Below are positions 32,793 through 40,861 of a stretch of 54,991 nt of DNA, piece after piece. The stretch's first letter is position 1; each line of letters starts with the position of its first letter. Made by a program: the position numbers and the translations under genes. The DNA comes from an uncultured Clostridium sp. (lineage in GTDB: Bacteria; Bacillota; Clostridia; Lachnospirales; Lachnospiraceae), in assembly GCA_900538475.1 (NCBI GenBank), contig UPYT01000024.1, positions 1 to 54,991 of the forward strand, given 5' to 3'. The notes beneath the pieces are model-generated. The model did no database searches, was not told where the DNA came from, and saw only the letters and a program-made list of their open reading frames with translations.

Positions 32793-34100
32793 ATGGAAAA
32801 GTTAAAAAATACGAAAGTTCTTGGTTTTCCACTCTGGATGTTTTTGGTCTTGAACATTATTATGATTTTTTTAGCTTCAAAAGATTGGATGCTGTCTAAT
32901 ATGATTGGAGCATTGGGCTTTGCATTGATCGTTGGAACTATGCTGGGATGGATTGGAGATCACATTCCGATTTGGAACAGCTGGTTTGGAGGCGGAATGC
33001 TTTTCACCTGTCTGATGGCTGGCGCTATGAATACATTTAATTTGATTGGAGAGGGTGCGAAAGAAGCTCTGAATAATTTTAATGGATCAACAGGATTCCT
33101 TGATCTATACATAATGGTTTTAATTACAGGATCCGTTTTATCCGTTGATCGTAAGATGTTAATAAAATCTTTTGCAGGATATATTCCGACGATTCTTGCA
33201 GGTGTAGCAGGAGCTTTGGGACTTGCAGGTATTGTCGGTGCGATTACCGGAGTTGGAGCGATTGATGCAATTACAACTTACGCGATTCCTGTTATGGGCG
33301 GTGGAAATGGCGCAGGCATCCAGCCCATGAGCCGTATGTGGGAAGCCGCTACTGGTGGTGATGGTTCTGCATGGTATGCATCAGCATTTGCAATTATCAG
33401 TCTGGGAAATCTTGTGGCTGTTTTCATGAGTGCTTTATTGAATAAATTGGGGCAGGCGAAGCCTTCTTGGACTGGAAACGGTCAGCTTATGCGCGGAATA
33501 GAAAATGCAGCAGCAAAAACGGAAGAAGTAAAACCGACTATAGCGGACTATGCTACTGGATTAGCTCTTGGTCTTTGTTGTTTTTCAATGGCAGACCTTT
33601 ATTCCAAGCATATTTCCATTGTAAATAACCGCCTGGATCTTGGTTTTTCCATTCATACCTTCGCATTTATGGTTATTCTTATGGCTGCTCTTAACATTTC
33701 CAATATTCTTCCGGCAAATATCAAGGCTGGAGCTAAGGGAATGCAGATGTTTTTTGTTAAGTATATGTCCTTCCCTTTAATGATTACTGTAGGGATCGGA
33801 ACAAATTTAAGTGATTATGCAAAAGTTTTTACCAATCCAGCAAACCTTCTTATTATTGTGGTAACAGTTATCGGAGCGATGTTGGGAACTTTTATTGTGG
33901 GCAGACTGCTTCACTTCTATCCAGTAGAGGCTATGCTTACAGCAGGTCTTTGTATGGCTAATGGCGGAGGCTCAGGCGACGTTCAATGTCTTGGTGCAGC
34001 TAACCGCATGGAAATGATGTCATATGCTCAGATTTCATCTAGAATCGGAGGAGCAATCATGCTTGTTGTAGCAAGTTTCTTCTTTGGACGATTTTTGTAA
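32793..34100 (+). CDS. 2-hydroxycarboxylate transporter family symporter (CitS-like)
   Basis: 435-residue membrane protein with about 11 helices. It carries the two glycine-rich re-entrant loop motifs of the 2-HCT family: VMGGGNGAGIQPMSR in the first half and ANGGGSGDVQCLGAANRM in the second, followed by AQISSRIGG. The family (CitS, MaeN, CimH) moves citrate, malate or lactate with Na+ or H+. CAGGAGG selects ATG 32793 over GTG 32766. The exact substrate is unknown. No citrate lyase or malic enzyme gene is near, but an esterase follows directly. Confidence 0.9.
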   Translation: MEKLKNTKVLGFPLWMFLVLNIIMIFLASKDWMLSNMIGALGFALIVGTMLGWIGDHIPIWNSWFGGGMLFTCLMAGAMNTFNLIGEGAKEALNNFNGSTGFLDLYIMVLITGSVLSVDRKMLIKSFAGYIPTILAGVAGALGLAGIVGAITGVGAIDAITTYAIPVMGGGNGAGIQPMSRMWEAATGGDGSAWYASAFAIISLGNLVAVFMSALLNKLGQAKPSWTGNGQLMRGIENAAAKTEEVKPTIADYATGLALGLCCFSMADLYSKHISIVNNRLDLGFSIHTFAFMVILMAALNISNILPANIKAGAKGMQMFFVKYMSFPLMITVGIGTNLSDYAKVFTNPANLLIIVVTVIGAMLGTFIVGRLLHFYPVEAMLTAGLCMANGGGSGDVQCLGAANRMEMMSYAQISSRIGGAIMLVVASFFFGRFL

Positions 34101-34118
34101 AATTGGAGGTAGAATTTC

Positions 34119-34940
34119 ATGGAGGGGAAAAATCCATTAGTATCCAATTTGACATTGGAACAACAAAAAAATCTATTTGGAAATGCATATTTGAATATGC
34201 TGTGGTATTGTCCTGCAGACCAGAGGTTTTCCTATTGGGCTCATCTTCCGGATAGTTATTATGACGAAAAAAATCCAGATTACCGTTTGATGGTAATTAT
34301 TCATGGAACCGGCTGTGCGGTAGAAGATTATATTCGAGAAGCTAAAGAATTAGCAGATCAGAATCATATCGCAATTCTGGCTCCATTGTTTCCCGGAGGA
34401 TTGATTGATCATGATGATTTTAACAGCTACAAGCTTTTATCATGTGATGGAATCCGGTATGATCAAATTTTACTGGATATGGTAGAAGATATGGCAAACC
34501 GATATCCCGGTATCCATACAGAGCGTTTTTTCCTTTTTGGACATTCTGGAGGCGGACAGTTTACCAACAGGTTTCTGTTTGCTCATCCAGAGCGGCTGCT
34601 GGCTGTTTCTATTGGCGCTCCGGGGCGCCCGACTTTTCTCGATCTGAATGAAGATTACTTTTGGGGAGTTAGAGATTTTAAAGAATATTTTGGAAAATCT
34701 GTGGATATTGAGGCAGTGAAACAAATACCAGTTCAGATTACTGTCGGAGAAAATGATACAAAGTTTATAGGGGACTCCCCATACGGTACAAACCGTGTAG
34801 AGAGAATGAAAAGTCTTCAGAAAAACCTTGAAGACTGGGGGGTAAAAACAGAGCTTCAAATTCTTCCTGGTTTTGGACATGAAGGAGGAGAGCGTGAACG
34901 GGTGCGAACTGCGCAGGAATTTTTCATAGGAAATTTATAA
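34119..34940 (+). CDS. Alpha/beta hydrolase, probable cytoplasmic esterase
   Basis: 273 residues with nucleophile elbow FGHSGGGQF, an oxyanion-region VIIHGTGCAVEDY, candidate Asp in TVGENDTKF, and C-terminal catalytic His in GFGHEGG. It resembles poly(3-hydroxybutyrate)-depolymerase/feruloyl-esterase-like hydrolases but has no signal peptide, so it acts inside the cell. GGAGG lies before ATG 34119, 18 bases after the transporter. It may hydrolyse an ester brought in by that transporter. Substrate inferred from context only. Confidence 0.82.
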   Translation: MEGKNPLVSNLTLEQQKNLFGNAYLNMLWYCPADQRFSYWAHLPDSYYDEKNPDYRLMVIIHGTGCAVEDYIREAKELADQNHIAILAPLFPGGLIDHDDFNSYKLLSCDGIRYDQILLDMVEDMANRYPGIHTERFFLFGHSGGGQFTNRFLFAHPERLLAVSIGAPGRPTFLDLNEDYFWGVRDFKEYFGKSVDIEAVKQIPVQITVGENDTKFIGDSPYGTNRVERMKSLQKNLEDWGVKTELQILPGFGHEGGERERVRTAQEFFIGNL

Positions 34941-34956
34941 ATTGTTAAACATGTAA

Positions 34957-35036
34957 GAGACAAACGGTACCCTGATAGCGAGACACAGAAAAAGAGACTG
35001 TGCTCAACTATCAGGGTACCGTTTGTCTCATTTTTT
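34957..35036. terminator. Long perfect inverted repeat between convergent genes
   Basis: Perfect 22-base arms at 34957-34978 and 35008-35029, containing a palindromic GGTACC, enclose a smaller CACAG/CTGTG hairpin. ATTTTTT follows on the plus strand. It lies between the esterase (plus) and the DUF885 gene (minus), so it is probably a terminator. The stem is unusually long, and there is little T-run in the minus direction. Confidence 0.75.
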
Positions 35037-35050
35037 CATCTGAAAGTTTG

Positions 35051-36886
35051 TTACATTTTCTGTTCCATCAGCCAGGAGGTAAAGTAGGGCTGAATCACGT
35101 CAAAGGGGGCATTTCCCATATCCAGAATAAATCTATGAAATTCTGAAGGGCTGAATCGGGAGCCCAGATTTTTCTCTGCGTTTTCACGCATATTCTGAAT
35201 TTCCATAGCGCCTACAAAATAAGACAGATAGTTGGCCGGATTTTCGATCATGGCTTCAAACATGGCATCACTGACAGCGCCTGGATCCTCATAGAACTGA
35301 GAAAGGTATTCAGCAACCTGATTTCGATCCCAGCCAAGATAATTGACAGCCAGATCCAGATAAGCATGAAGCCCCAGAATTGCCGTGGAGTTAGATGCCA
35401 GCAGGCGCCCAAATTCCGGATCCAGACCATTATCCAGAGTGTAGGAAAGTGCTTCTACGTAGGCAGCCCATCCTTCACTGTAGCCATTAAAGGACAGAAT
35501 TTTCCGCAAATCAGAAGCATCGGAGCTGTGGAAATACACATTCTGGTACAGGTGTCCCGGATACCCCTCATGAGCAATGGTCGGGTACAGGGACTCAGAG
35601 GTATACTGAGGATTGTGGTTAATATAAATGACATTGTCAGTAATGTCGTCAATGGGGGATGTCAGGTAAAAGGCCGGGCTTAAGGAAAGCTCCAGAGCCT
35701 TGGGGACATCCTTCAGTGTGTAGCTGCACTCTGGAAGCGATGGAAAGTCAGCGGCAGTCAGAGTTTTTAATTCTTCGAGCATAGCAGCCGGTTCTGTCTG
35801 GCGGAACTGGCTGGTTTCCAGAAGGCTGCCAAACTCCGGATGCTCTTTTAAAATGGCAGAGGTTTCTTTTAGCTTTTTATTGATGGTCTGCTCCACAGCG
35901 GCAATCAGCTCTTCTACGGACTGGTATGAGGTGCCGGTACTGGCATAGACCAGATATTTGTAATATTTTTTTCCGTCAGGAAATCCGCACATACCGCCCT
36001 CGTTGGTTCCTGTACCCTTCAGCGCTTTCATGCCGTCAATCAGTGTCTGATAGGCGGGAACGAAGCTCTCCTCCAGAAGCTGTTCATTGCGCTGGCGGAA
36101 TGAGGTTTTTTCTTCTTCTGTCAGATCGGCAATTTGCTCCAGCCGCTGGTTAAAGCTGTCGATGAGAAAATTGTTTCCCGGAACTAAAAGATAGCTTTCA
36201 CAGGATTCGATGACATGGTCGATGCAGGTGTCGCTCATCATCAGACCGGCATCAGCCTTCTGCTGTTCAAAGGCGAGAATCTCCTTGTAATAATCATCAA
36301 TAGCATCCAGCAGCGCAAGATATTCCTCTACATCCTGTTTTTCATAAAAAGAGTACTCACACAGCAGAATCGGAAGTTCAGCCTGTATGCCTATGGTTGC
36401 AGAAAGCGGCTGATAGTAAAGCTCCAGCCCTTCGCTTAAAGCTTCTGTTTTTAAAAGGCTTTGCAGAATGTGAAAGGTGACCTTCTGCTTTTCAGAAAGG
36501 AGCGCAGGAGAGAAAGAATCCAGCTCTTCCTTCAGCTGCTGTCGGGTCTGCCGGTTTTCTTCCATGGCATCCATGGAAATCGGCGCGAAGAGATTTTCCG
36601 CAGAAGAAATTCCAAAATTTTCCGGATGCCGCAGAAGATACTGAAGATCCAGCTGGCAGCCACATACCTGTTCGCGGAATAATTGTTCTTCTAGTTGGGA
36701 AAATCGCGACTGTTCCTTCAGTTCATTTTCCTGATACTGTTCGTAGGGAAGCTTCTCTTCCTGGGGATAGGGTGCTGCTGTAGTAGCTATGTCCGCCGAG
36801 GGCCGCGGCACACACCCGGAAAGCAGAGCCACACAGAGAAGCAGGGCCGCAAAGGGGCCGGAAAACCAGGTTCTTTTTGTATGCAT
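35051..36886 (-). CDS. DUF885-family lipoprotein, putative metallopeptidase
   Basis: 611-residue predicted lipoprotein: basic N-terminus, hydrophobic segment and lipobox LLSGC. The C-terminal half has the DUF885 hallmark HEGYPGHLYQNVYF, a zinc-peptidase-like His/Glu motif, plus SEGWAAYVEAL and a conserved WLMEQKM end. It would sit on the outside of the membrane and may cleave peptides. Substrate unknown. Minus-strand AGGAGGA precedes the start. It is divergent from metG, with its own promoter at 36911-36939. Confidence 0.85.
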   Translation of the reverse strand: MHTKRTWFSGPFAALLLCVALLSGCVPRPSADIATTAAPYPQEEKLPYEQYQENELKEQSRFSQLEEQLFREQVCGCQLDLQYLLRHPENFGISSAENLFAPISMDAMEENRQTRQQLKEELDSFSPALLSEKQKVTFHILQSLLKTEALSEGLELYYQPLSATIGIQAELPILLCEYSFYEKQDVEEYLALLDAIDDYYKEILAFEQQKADAGLMMSDTCIDHVIESCESYLLVPGNNFLIDSFNQRLEQIADLTEEEKTSFRQRNEQLLEESFVPAYQTLIDGMKALKGTGTNEGGMCGFPDGKKYYKYLVYASTGTSYQSVEELIAAVEQTINKKLKETSAILKEHPEFGSLLETSQFRQTEPAAMLEELKTLTAADFPSLPECSYTLKDVPKALELSLSPAFYLTSPIDDITDNVIYINHNPQYTSESLYPTIAHEGYPGHLYQNVYFHSSDASDLRKILSFNGYSEGWAAYVEALSYTLDNGLDPEFGRLLASNSTAILGLHAYLDLAVNYLGWDRNQVAEYLSQFYEDPGAVSDAMFEAMIENPANYLSYFVGAMEIQNMRENAEKNLGSRFSPSEFHRFILDMGNAPFDVIQPYFTSWLMEQKM

Positions 36887-36910
36887 AAATGAATCCTCCT
36901 AAGTGTTCCT

Positions 36911-36939
36911 ATTATAATCTATACTCAATAAAATTACAA
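36911..36939 (-). promoter_or_regulatory. Promoter of the DUF885 lipoprotein gene
   Basis: On the minus strand TTGTAA (36934-36939) and TATAAT (36911-36916) are 17 bases apart, 25 bases before the start codon. Confidence 0.75.
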
Positions 36940-36952
36940 CTTATGTAACATT

Positions 36953-36994
36953 CCGCCCGGATTCCTTGTGTTTTCGGGCGGTTTATGCTATAGT
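36953..36994 (+). promoter_or_regulatory. metG promoter overlapped by a GC-rich inverted repeat
   Basis: TTGTGT at 36966-36971 and TATAGT at 36989-36994 with a 17-base spacer form the metG promoter. CCGCCCG (36953-36959) and CGGGCGG (36975-36981) bracket the -35 box as a perfect inverted repeat. The leader of about 30 bases is too short for a T-box or SAM riboswitch. Confidence 0.65.
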
Positions 36995-37031
36995 TTGATT
37001 ACTTATTTCTATAATTTGGAGGAAATGGCTC

Positions 37032-39038
37032 ATGTGTCAGAATCAGAATTGTAATTGTAAAAAACCATATTATATTACTACCGCGATTGCGTATACATCC
37101 GGAAAACCCCATATTGGAAACACCTACGAGGCTGTGCTTGCAGACAGCATTGCCCGTTTTAAAAGAGCGGAAGGTTATGATGTCCGCTTTCAGACAGGAA
37201 CTGATGAGCACGGTCAGAAGATCGAATTGAAGGCTGAAGCAGCAGGCGTATCTCCCCAGGATTTTGTTGACGGCGTTGCCGGAGAGATCAAGACGATCTG
37301 GGATCTGATGAACACCTCTTACGATAAGTTTATCCGTACTACAGACAAGGATCACGAGGCTCAGGTTCAGAAGATTTTCAAAAAGCTGTATGATCAGGGC
37401 GATATTTACAAGGGCTATTATGAAGGTCTGTACTGTACTCCCTGTGAGTCCTTCTTTACAGAATCTCAGTTAGTAGACGGCAAGTGCCCTGACTGCGGCC
37501 GGGAGGTTCAGCCAGCAAAGGAAGAGGCGTATTTCTTTAAAATGAGCAAGTATGCGGATCGCCTGATTGCTTATATTAATGAGCATCCGGAGTTTATTCA
37601 GCCGGTATCCCGGAAAAATGAGATGATGAACAACTTCCTGCTTCCAGGATTGCAGGATCTGTGCGTATCCAGAACCTCCTTTACCTGGGGCGTTCCGGTA
37701 TCCTTTGATCCGAAGCATGTAACCTATGTATGGCTGGATGCTCTGACCAACTATATTACTGGTTTGGGCTATGACTGTGATGGCAATCACGGCGAGCTGT
37801 TTGACAAATTCTGGCCGGCAGATCTTCATCTGATTGGTAAGGATATTATCCGTTTCCATACCATTTACTGGCCGATTTTCCTGATGGCTCTGGATCTGCC
37901 CCTTCCCAAGCAGGTGTTTGGACATCCCTGGCTGCTTCAGGGCGACGGCAAGATGAGTAAATCTAAAGGAAATGTTCTGTATGCAGATACGCTGGTAGAT
38001 TTCTTTGGTGTGGATGCAGTCCGCTATTTTGTTCTTCATGAGATGCCCTTTGATAATGACGGCGTCATTTCCTGGGAGCTGATGGTAGAGCGGCTGAACT
38101 CTGATCTGGCAAATATCCTGGGAAATCTGGTCAACCGCACGATTTCCATGTCCAACAAATACTTTGACGGAACCGTAAGAAACGGCGGCGCAGCTGAGGC
38201 AGTAGATGAGGACTTAAAGGCAGTGGTATTAGATGCTGTGAAGAAAACAGTAGCAAAAATGGATCAGCTGAGAGTAGCAGATGCTATTACCGAGATCTTT
38301 GGCATTTTCCGCCGCTGCAACAAATATATTGATGAGACTATGCCCTGGGCTCTGGCTAAGGATGAGGATAAGAAGGACCGTCTGGCAACGGTTCTCTACA
38401 ATCTGGTAGAGGCAATTACCATTGGTGCTTCTCTTCTGGAATCCTTTATGCCGGAAACCTCTGAGAAGATTCTGTCTCAGCTTCAGGCAGAAAAGAGAAC
38501 TCTGGATCAGATGGATACCTTTGGTCTGTATCCGTCAGGCGGAAAGGTAACAGACAAGCCGGAAATTCTCTTCGCCCGTATGGATGTGAAGGAGGTTCTG
38601 GAAAAGGCAGAGAAGCTTCAGGCAGAGCAGGCGTCAGCTGCCGCAGCAGAAAACGGCGCAGCTGACGCAGAGGAAAAGCAGGAGGAGCCGGTGATTGATA
38701 TTGAGGCAAAGCCGGAGATTTCCTATGATGATTTTGCAGCAATGCAGTTCCAGGTTGGCGAGATTATTTCCTGTGAAGCAGTGCCCAAGTCCAAAAAGCT
38801 GCTTTGCTCTCAGGTTAAGATCGGAAGCCAGGTAAAGCAGATTGTCAGCGGCATTAAGGCGCACTATTCTCCTGAAGAGATGGTGGGCAAAAAGGTGATG
38901 GTTCTGGTAAATTTAAAGCCTGCAAAGCTGGCCGGAGTAATGTCTGAAGGTATGATTCTGTGCGCGGAAGATGAAGAGGGCAATCTTTCTTTGATGGTTC
39001 CGGAAAAGAAGATGCCGGCAGGCGCAGAGATTTGTTAA
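37032..39038 (+). CDS. metG: Methionyl-tRNA synthetase with C-terminal tRNA-binding domain
   Basis: 668-residue class I synthetase that charges tRNA-Met. It has PHIGN in the HIGH position, two CxxC pairs (CTPC, CPDC) of the zinc knuckle near residues 137-158, and KMSKSKGN. A linker rich in Ala/Glu (about 530-565) leads to an EMAP/Trbp111-type domain (FAAMQFQVGEIISCEAVPKSKKLL region, about 572-668). The chain begins with an unusual Cys-rich extension, CQNQNCNC, before KPYYITTAI. GGAGG before ATG 37032 shows it is translated. Confidence 0.97.
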   Translation: MCQNQNCNCKKPYYITTAIAYTSGKPHIGNTYEAVLADSIARFKRAEGYDVRFQTGTDEHGQKIELKAEAAGVSPQDFVDGVAGEIKTIWDLMNTSYDKFIRTTDKDHEAQVQKIFKKLYDQGDIYKGYYEGLYCTPCESFFTESQLVDGKCPDCGREVQPAKEEAYFFKMSKYADRLIAYINEHPEFIQPVSRKNEMMNNFLLPGLQDLCVSRTSFTWGVPVSFDPKHVTYVWLDALTNYITGLGYDCDGNHGELFDKFWPADLHLIGKDIIRFHTIYWPIFLMALDLPLPKQVFGHPWLLQGDGKMSKSKGNVLYADTLVDFFGVDAVRYFVLHEMPFDNDGVISWELMVERLNSDLANILGNLVNRTISMSNKYFDGTVRNGGAAEAVDEDLKAVVLDAVKKTVAKMDQLRVADAITEIFGIFRRCNKYIDETMPWALAKDEDKKDRLATVLYNLVEAITIGASLLESFMPETSEKILSQLQAEKRTLDQMDTFGLYPSGGKVTDKPEILFARMDVKEVLEKAEKLQAEQASAAAAENGAADAEEKQEEPVIDIEAKPEISYDDFAAMQFQVGEIISCEAVPKSKKLLCSQVKIGSQVKQIVSGIKAHYSPEEMVGKKVMVLVNLKPAKLAGVMSEGMILCAEDEEGNLSLMVPEKKMPAGAEIC

Positions 39039-39054
39039 TAGGGACGCAGACAAA

Positions 39055-39831
39055 ATGCGGATAGGATTTAACGGCAATCAGTTAAAGCTGATTGCCGTTG
39101 TCAGTATGCTTGTGGATCATATGGCATATCTGTTTATCGGAGTGGGAATGCTAACGCCTGCATTGCAGGCAGGGGAAGAAGTGCCTGCCCTTTTTCTGCT
39201 GTATCGTGTACTGCGGGCGATTGGCCGGATGGCCTTTCCTGTTTTTTGTTTTTTGCTGGTGGAAGGTTTTTTACATACAAAGAGCAGGCGGCGATACGCG
39301 ATACGCCTGGGAATATTTTCCCTGATTTCAGAGATTCCATTTGATCTGTTTACCAGCGGAACCAGGCTTTTTGTTGATTGGAGTTCCCAGAATGTGATGA
39401 TAACACTGTTTTTGGGGTTGCTGATGATGGAAGTGCTGGAGAGACTTGATATTCGAAAAAAGAATATCCTGGATCAAGGGCGAAATTACAGTTCGGGTAT
39501 TTTTCAGCTGGAGCTTATGGCCCAATTATTTGTAATTTTCTTTTTTTGCGCGGCCGCCTGGATAGTACGATGCGATTATGATTATACAGGAATTATGCTG
39601 ATTGCGATTTTCTACTGGTTCCGGTGGGATAGGAAGCAGATGTGCATTATGGGATTTTTATGGATGGCAGTTATCGAACAGAGTCTGGAATATTTACCAG
39701 CATTTGTCCTGTCTTTTGTTTTCATCTTTTTTTATAATGGGACGCGGGGGAAATGGAAAGGCAAATATGCAGGTTATTTCTTTTATCCAGTGCACATGGC
39801 GGTGCTTGCGCTGATATATGGGCTTGTATAA
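39055..39831 (+). CDS. TraX-family membrane protein
   Basis: 258 residues with seven or eight hydrophobic segments. The start FNGNQLKLIAVVSMLVDHMAYLF and the segment GRMAFPVFCFLLVEGF followed by RRYAIRLGIFSLISEIPFDL are typical of TraX, named for F-pilin N-acetylation and related to acyltransferase membrane proteins. No conjugation genes are nearby, so it is a chromosomal family member of unknown role. It starts 16 bases after metG. Confidence 0.85.
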   Translation: MRIGFNGNQLKLIAVVSMLVDHMAYLFIGVGMLTPALQAGEEVPALFLLYRVLRAIGRMAFPVFCFLLVEGFLHTKSRRRYAIRLGIFSLISEIPFDLFTSGTRLFVDWSSQNVMITLFLGLLMMEVLERLDIRKKNILDQGRNYSSGIFQLELMAQLFVIFFFCAAAWIVRCDYDYTGIMLIAIFYWFRWDRKQMCIMGFLWMAVIEQSLEYLPAFVLSFVFIFFYNGTRGKWKGKYAGYFFYPVHMAVLALIYGLV

Positions 39832-39881
39832 AGAAATATCCAGGAAATTTTCCGAAAAACAATCAGAAGGAAGGTCATAAT

Positions 39882-40646
39882 ATGATTTTTGATACTCATG
39901 CTCATTATGATGATGAGGCATTTCAGGAGGATCGGGATGAGCTTTTAAATAGCCTGAGTACTCATGGAATTGAAGCAGTAGTTAATGTAGGAGCCAGCAT
40001 CCAGACAACAAAAAATACGCTGGAGCTGATGAAAAAATACCCCTTTGTCTATGGAGCTGTAGGGGTTCATCCCAGTGAAACAGAGGAATTAAACGACAAT
40101 TTGATGGACTGGCTGAAGCACGTTTCCGGTGAAAAAAAGGTCGTAGCGATTGGCGAAATCGGACTGGATTATTACTGGAAAGAGCCGGATCCGGAGATTC
40201 AGAAGCACTGGTTTGTGCGCCAGCTTCAGCTGGCAAGAGAGGTAAAGCTTCCTGTGATTATTCACAGCAGGGATGCGGCCCAGGATACGCTTGATATTAT
40301 GAAGGCGGAGAAGGCGAGAGAAATCGGCGGAGTGATTCACTGTTTTTCTTACGGAACAGAGATGGCCAGAGAGTATCTGAATATGGGATTTTATCTGGGA
40401 ATCGGTGGAGTTGTGACCTTCAATAATGGGAGAAAGCTGAAAGAGGTAGTGAAGTATATGCCTCTTGACCGGATTGTTCTGGAGACAGACTGCCCCTATC
40501 TTTCCCCTGTTCCTAATCGGGGAAAACGCAATTCCTCTTTGAACCTTCCCTATGTGGCAGAGGCGATCAGCCAGATAAAAGGCATCTCACCGGAAGAGGT
40601 GATAAAGATCACCAATCAGAATGCAAGAAATCTGTATCGGCTGTAA
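39882..40646 (+). CDS. tatD: TatD-family metal-dependent deoxyribonuclease
   Basis: 254-residue TIM-barrel hydrolase. Metal ligands are visible in FDTHAHYDD, GEIGLDYYW, VIHSRDA, GVIHCFSYG and LETDCPYL. TatD proteins act as 3'-5' exonucleases or in quality control. AGAAGGAAGG precedes ATG 39882. The longer frame from 39753 overlaps the TraX-like gene and is rejected. In Bacillus the next genes are yabE, rnmV and ksgA. Here rsmA follows directly. Confidence 0.95.
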   Translation: MIFDTHAHYDDEAFQEDRDELLNSLSTHGIEAVVNVGASIQTTKNTLELMKKYPFVYGAVGVHPSETEELNDNLMDWLKHVSGEKKVVAIGEIGLDYYWKEPDPEIQKHWFVRQLQLAREVKLPVIIHSRDAAQDTLDIMKAEKAREIGGVIHCFSYGTEMAREYLNMGFYLGIGGVVTFNNGRKLKEVVKYMPLDRIVLETDCPYLSPVPNRGKRNSSLNLPYVAEAISQIKGISPEEVIKITNQNARNLYRL

Positions 40647-40714
40647 ATCCGGAAAAAGCGTAGGAAAATCGACGAAAAGAGGACTGCTGGGAGATTCCGT
40701 GAAAACGAGGAAAG

Positions 40715-40745
40715 GCCGGCAGGGTTTGAGGGGGATCCTGCCGGC
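40715..40745 (+). other. GC-rich hairpin between tatD and rsmA
   Basis: Perfect nine-base arms GCCGGCAGG (40715-40723) and CCTGCCGGC (40737-40745). No T-run follows, so termination is doubtful. It may stabilise or process the transcript. Confidence 0.5.
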
Positions 40746-40861
40746 ATGTGCATGAAAAAAAGTTAAAAGCGTATTTATGTTGCTGACAATAACTAATATA
40801 TCTGAAAAATGTGACTGGAATATGGAAAAAATGTGAAAGATTTGTGAGAGGATGGAACTGC

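Noticed and set aside
36887..37031. T-box or SAM riboswitch upstream of metG
   Set aside because: Predicted start near 37001 leaves about 30 bases of leader, too short for either, and no T-box motif was seen.
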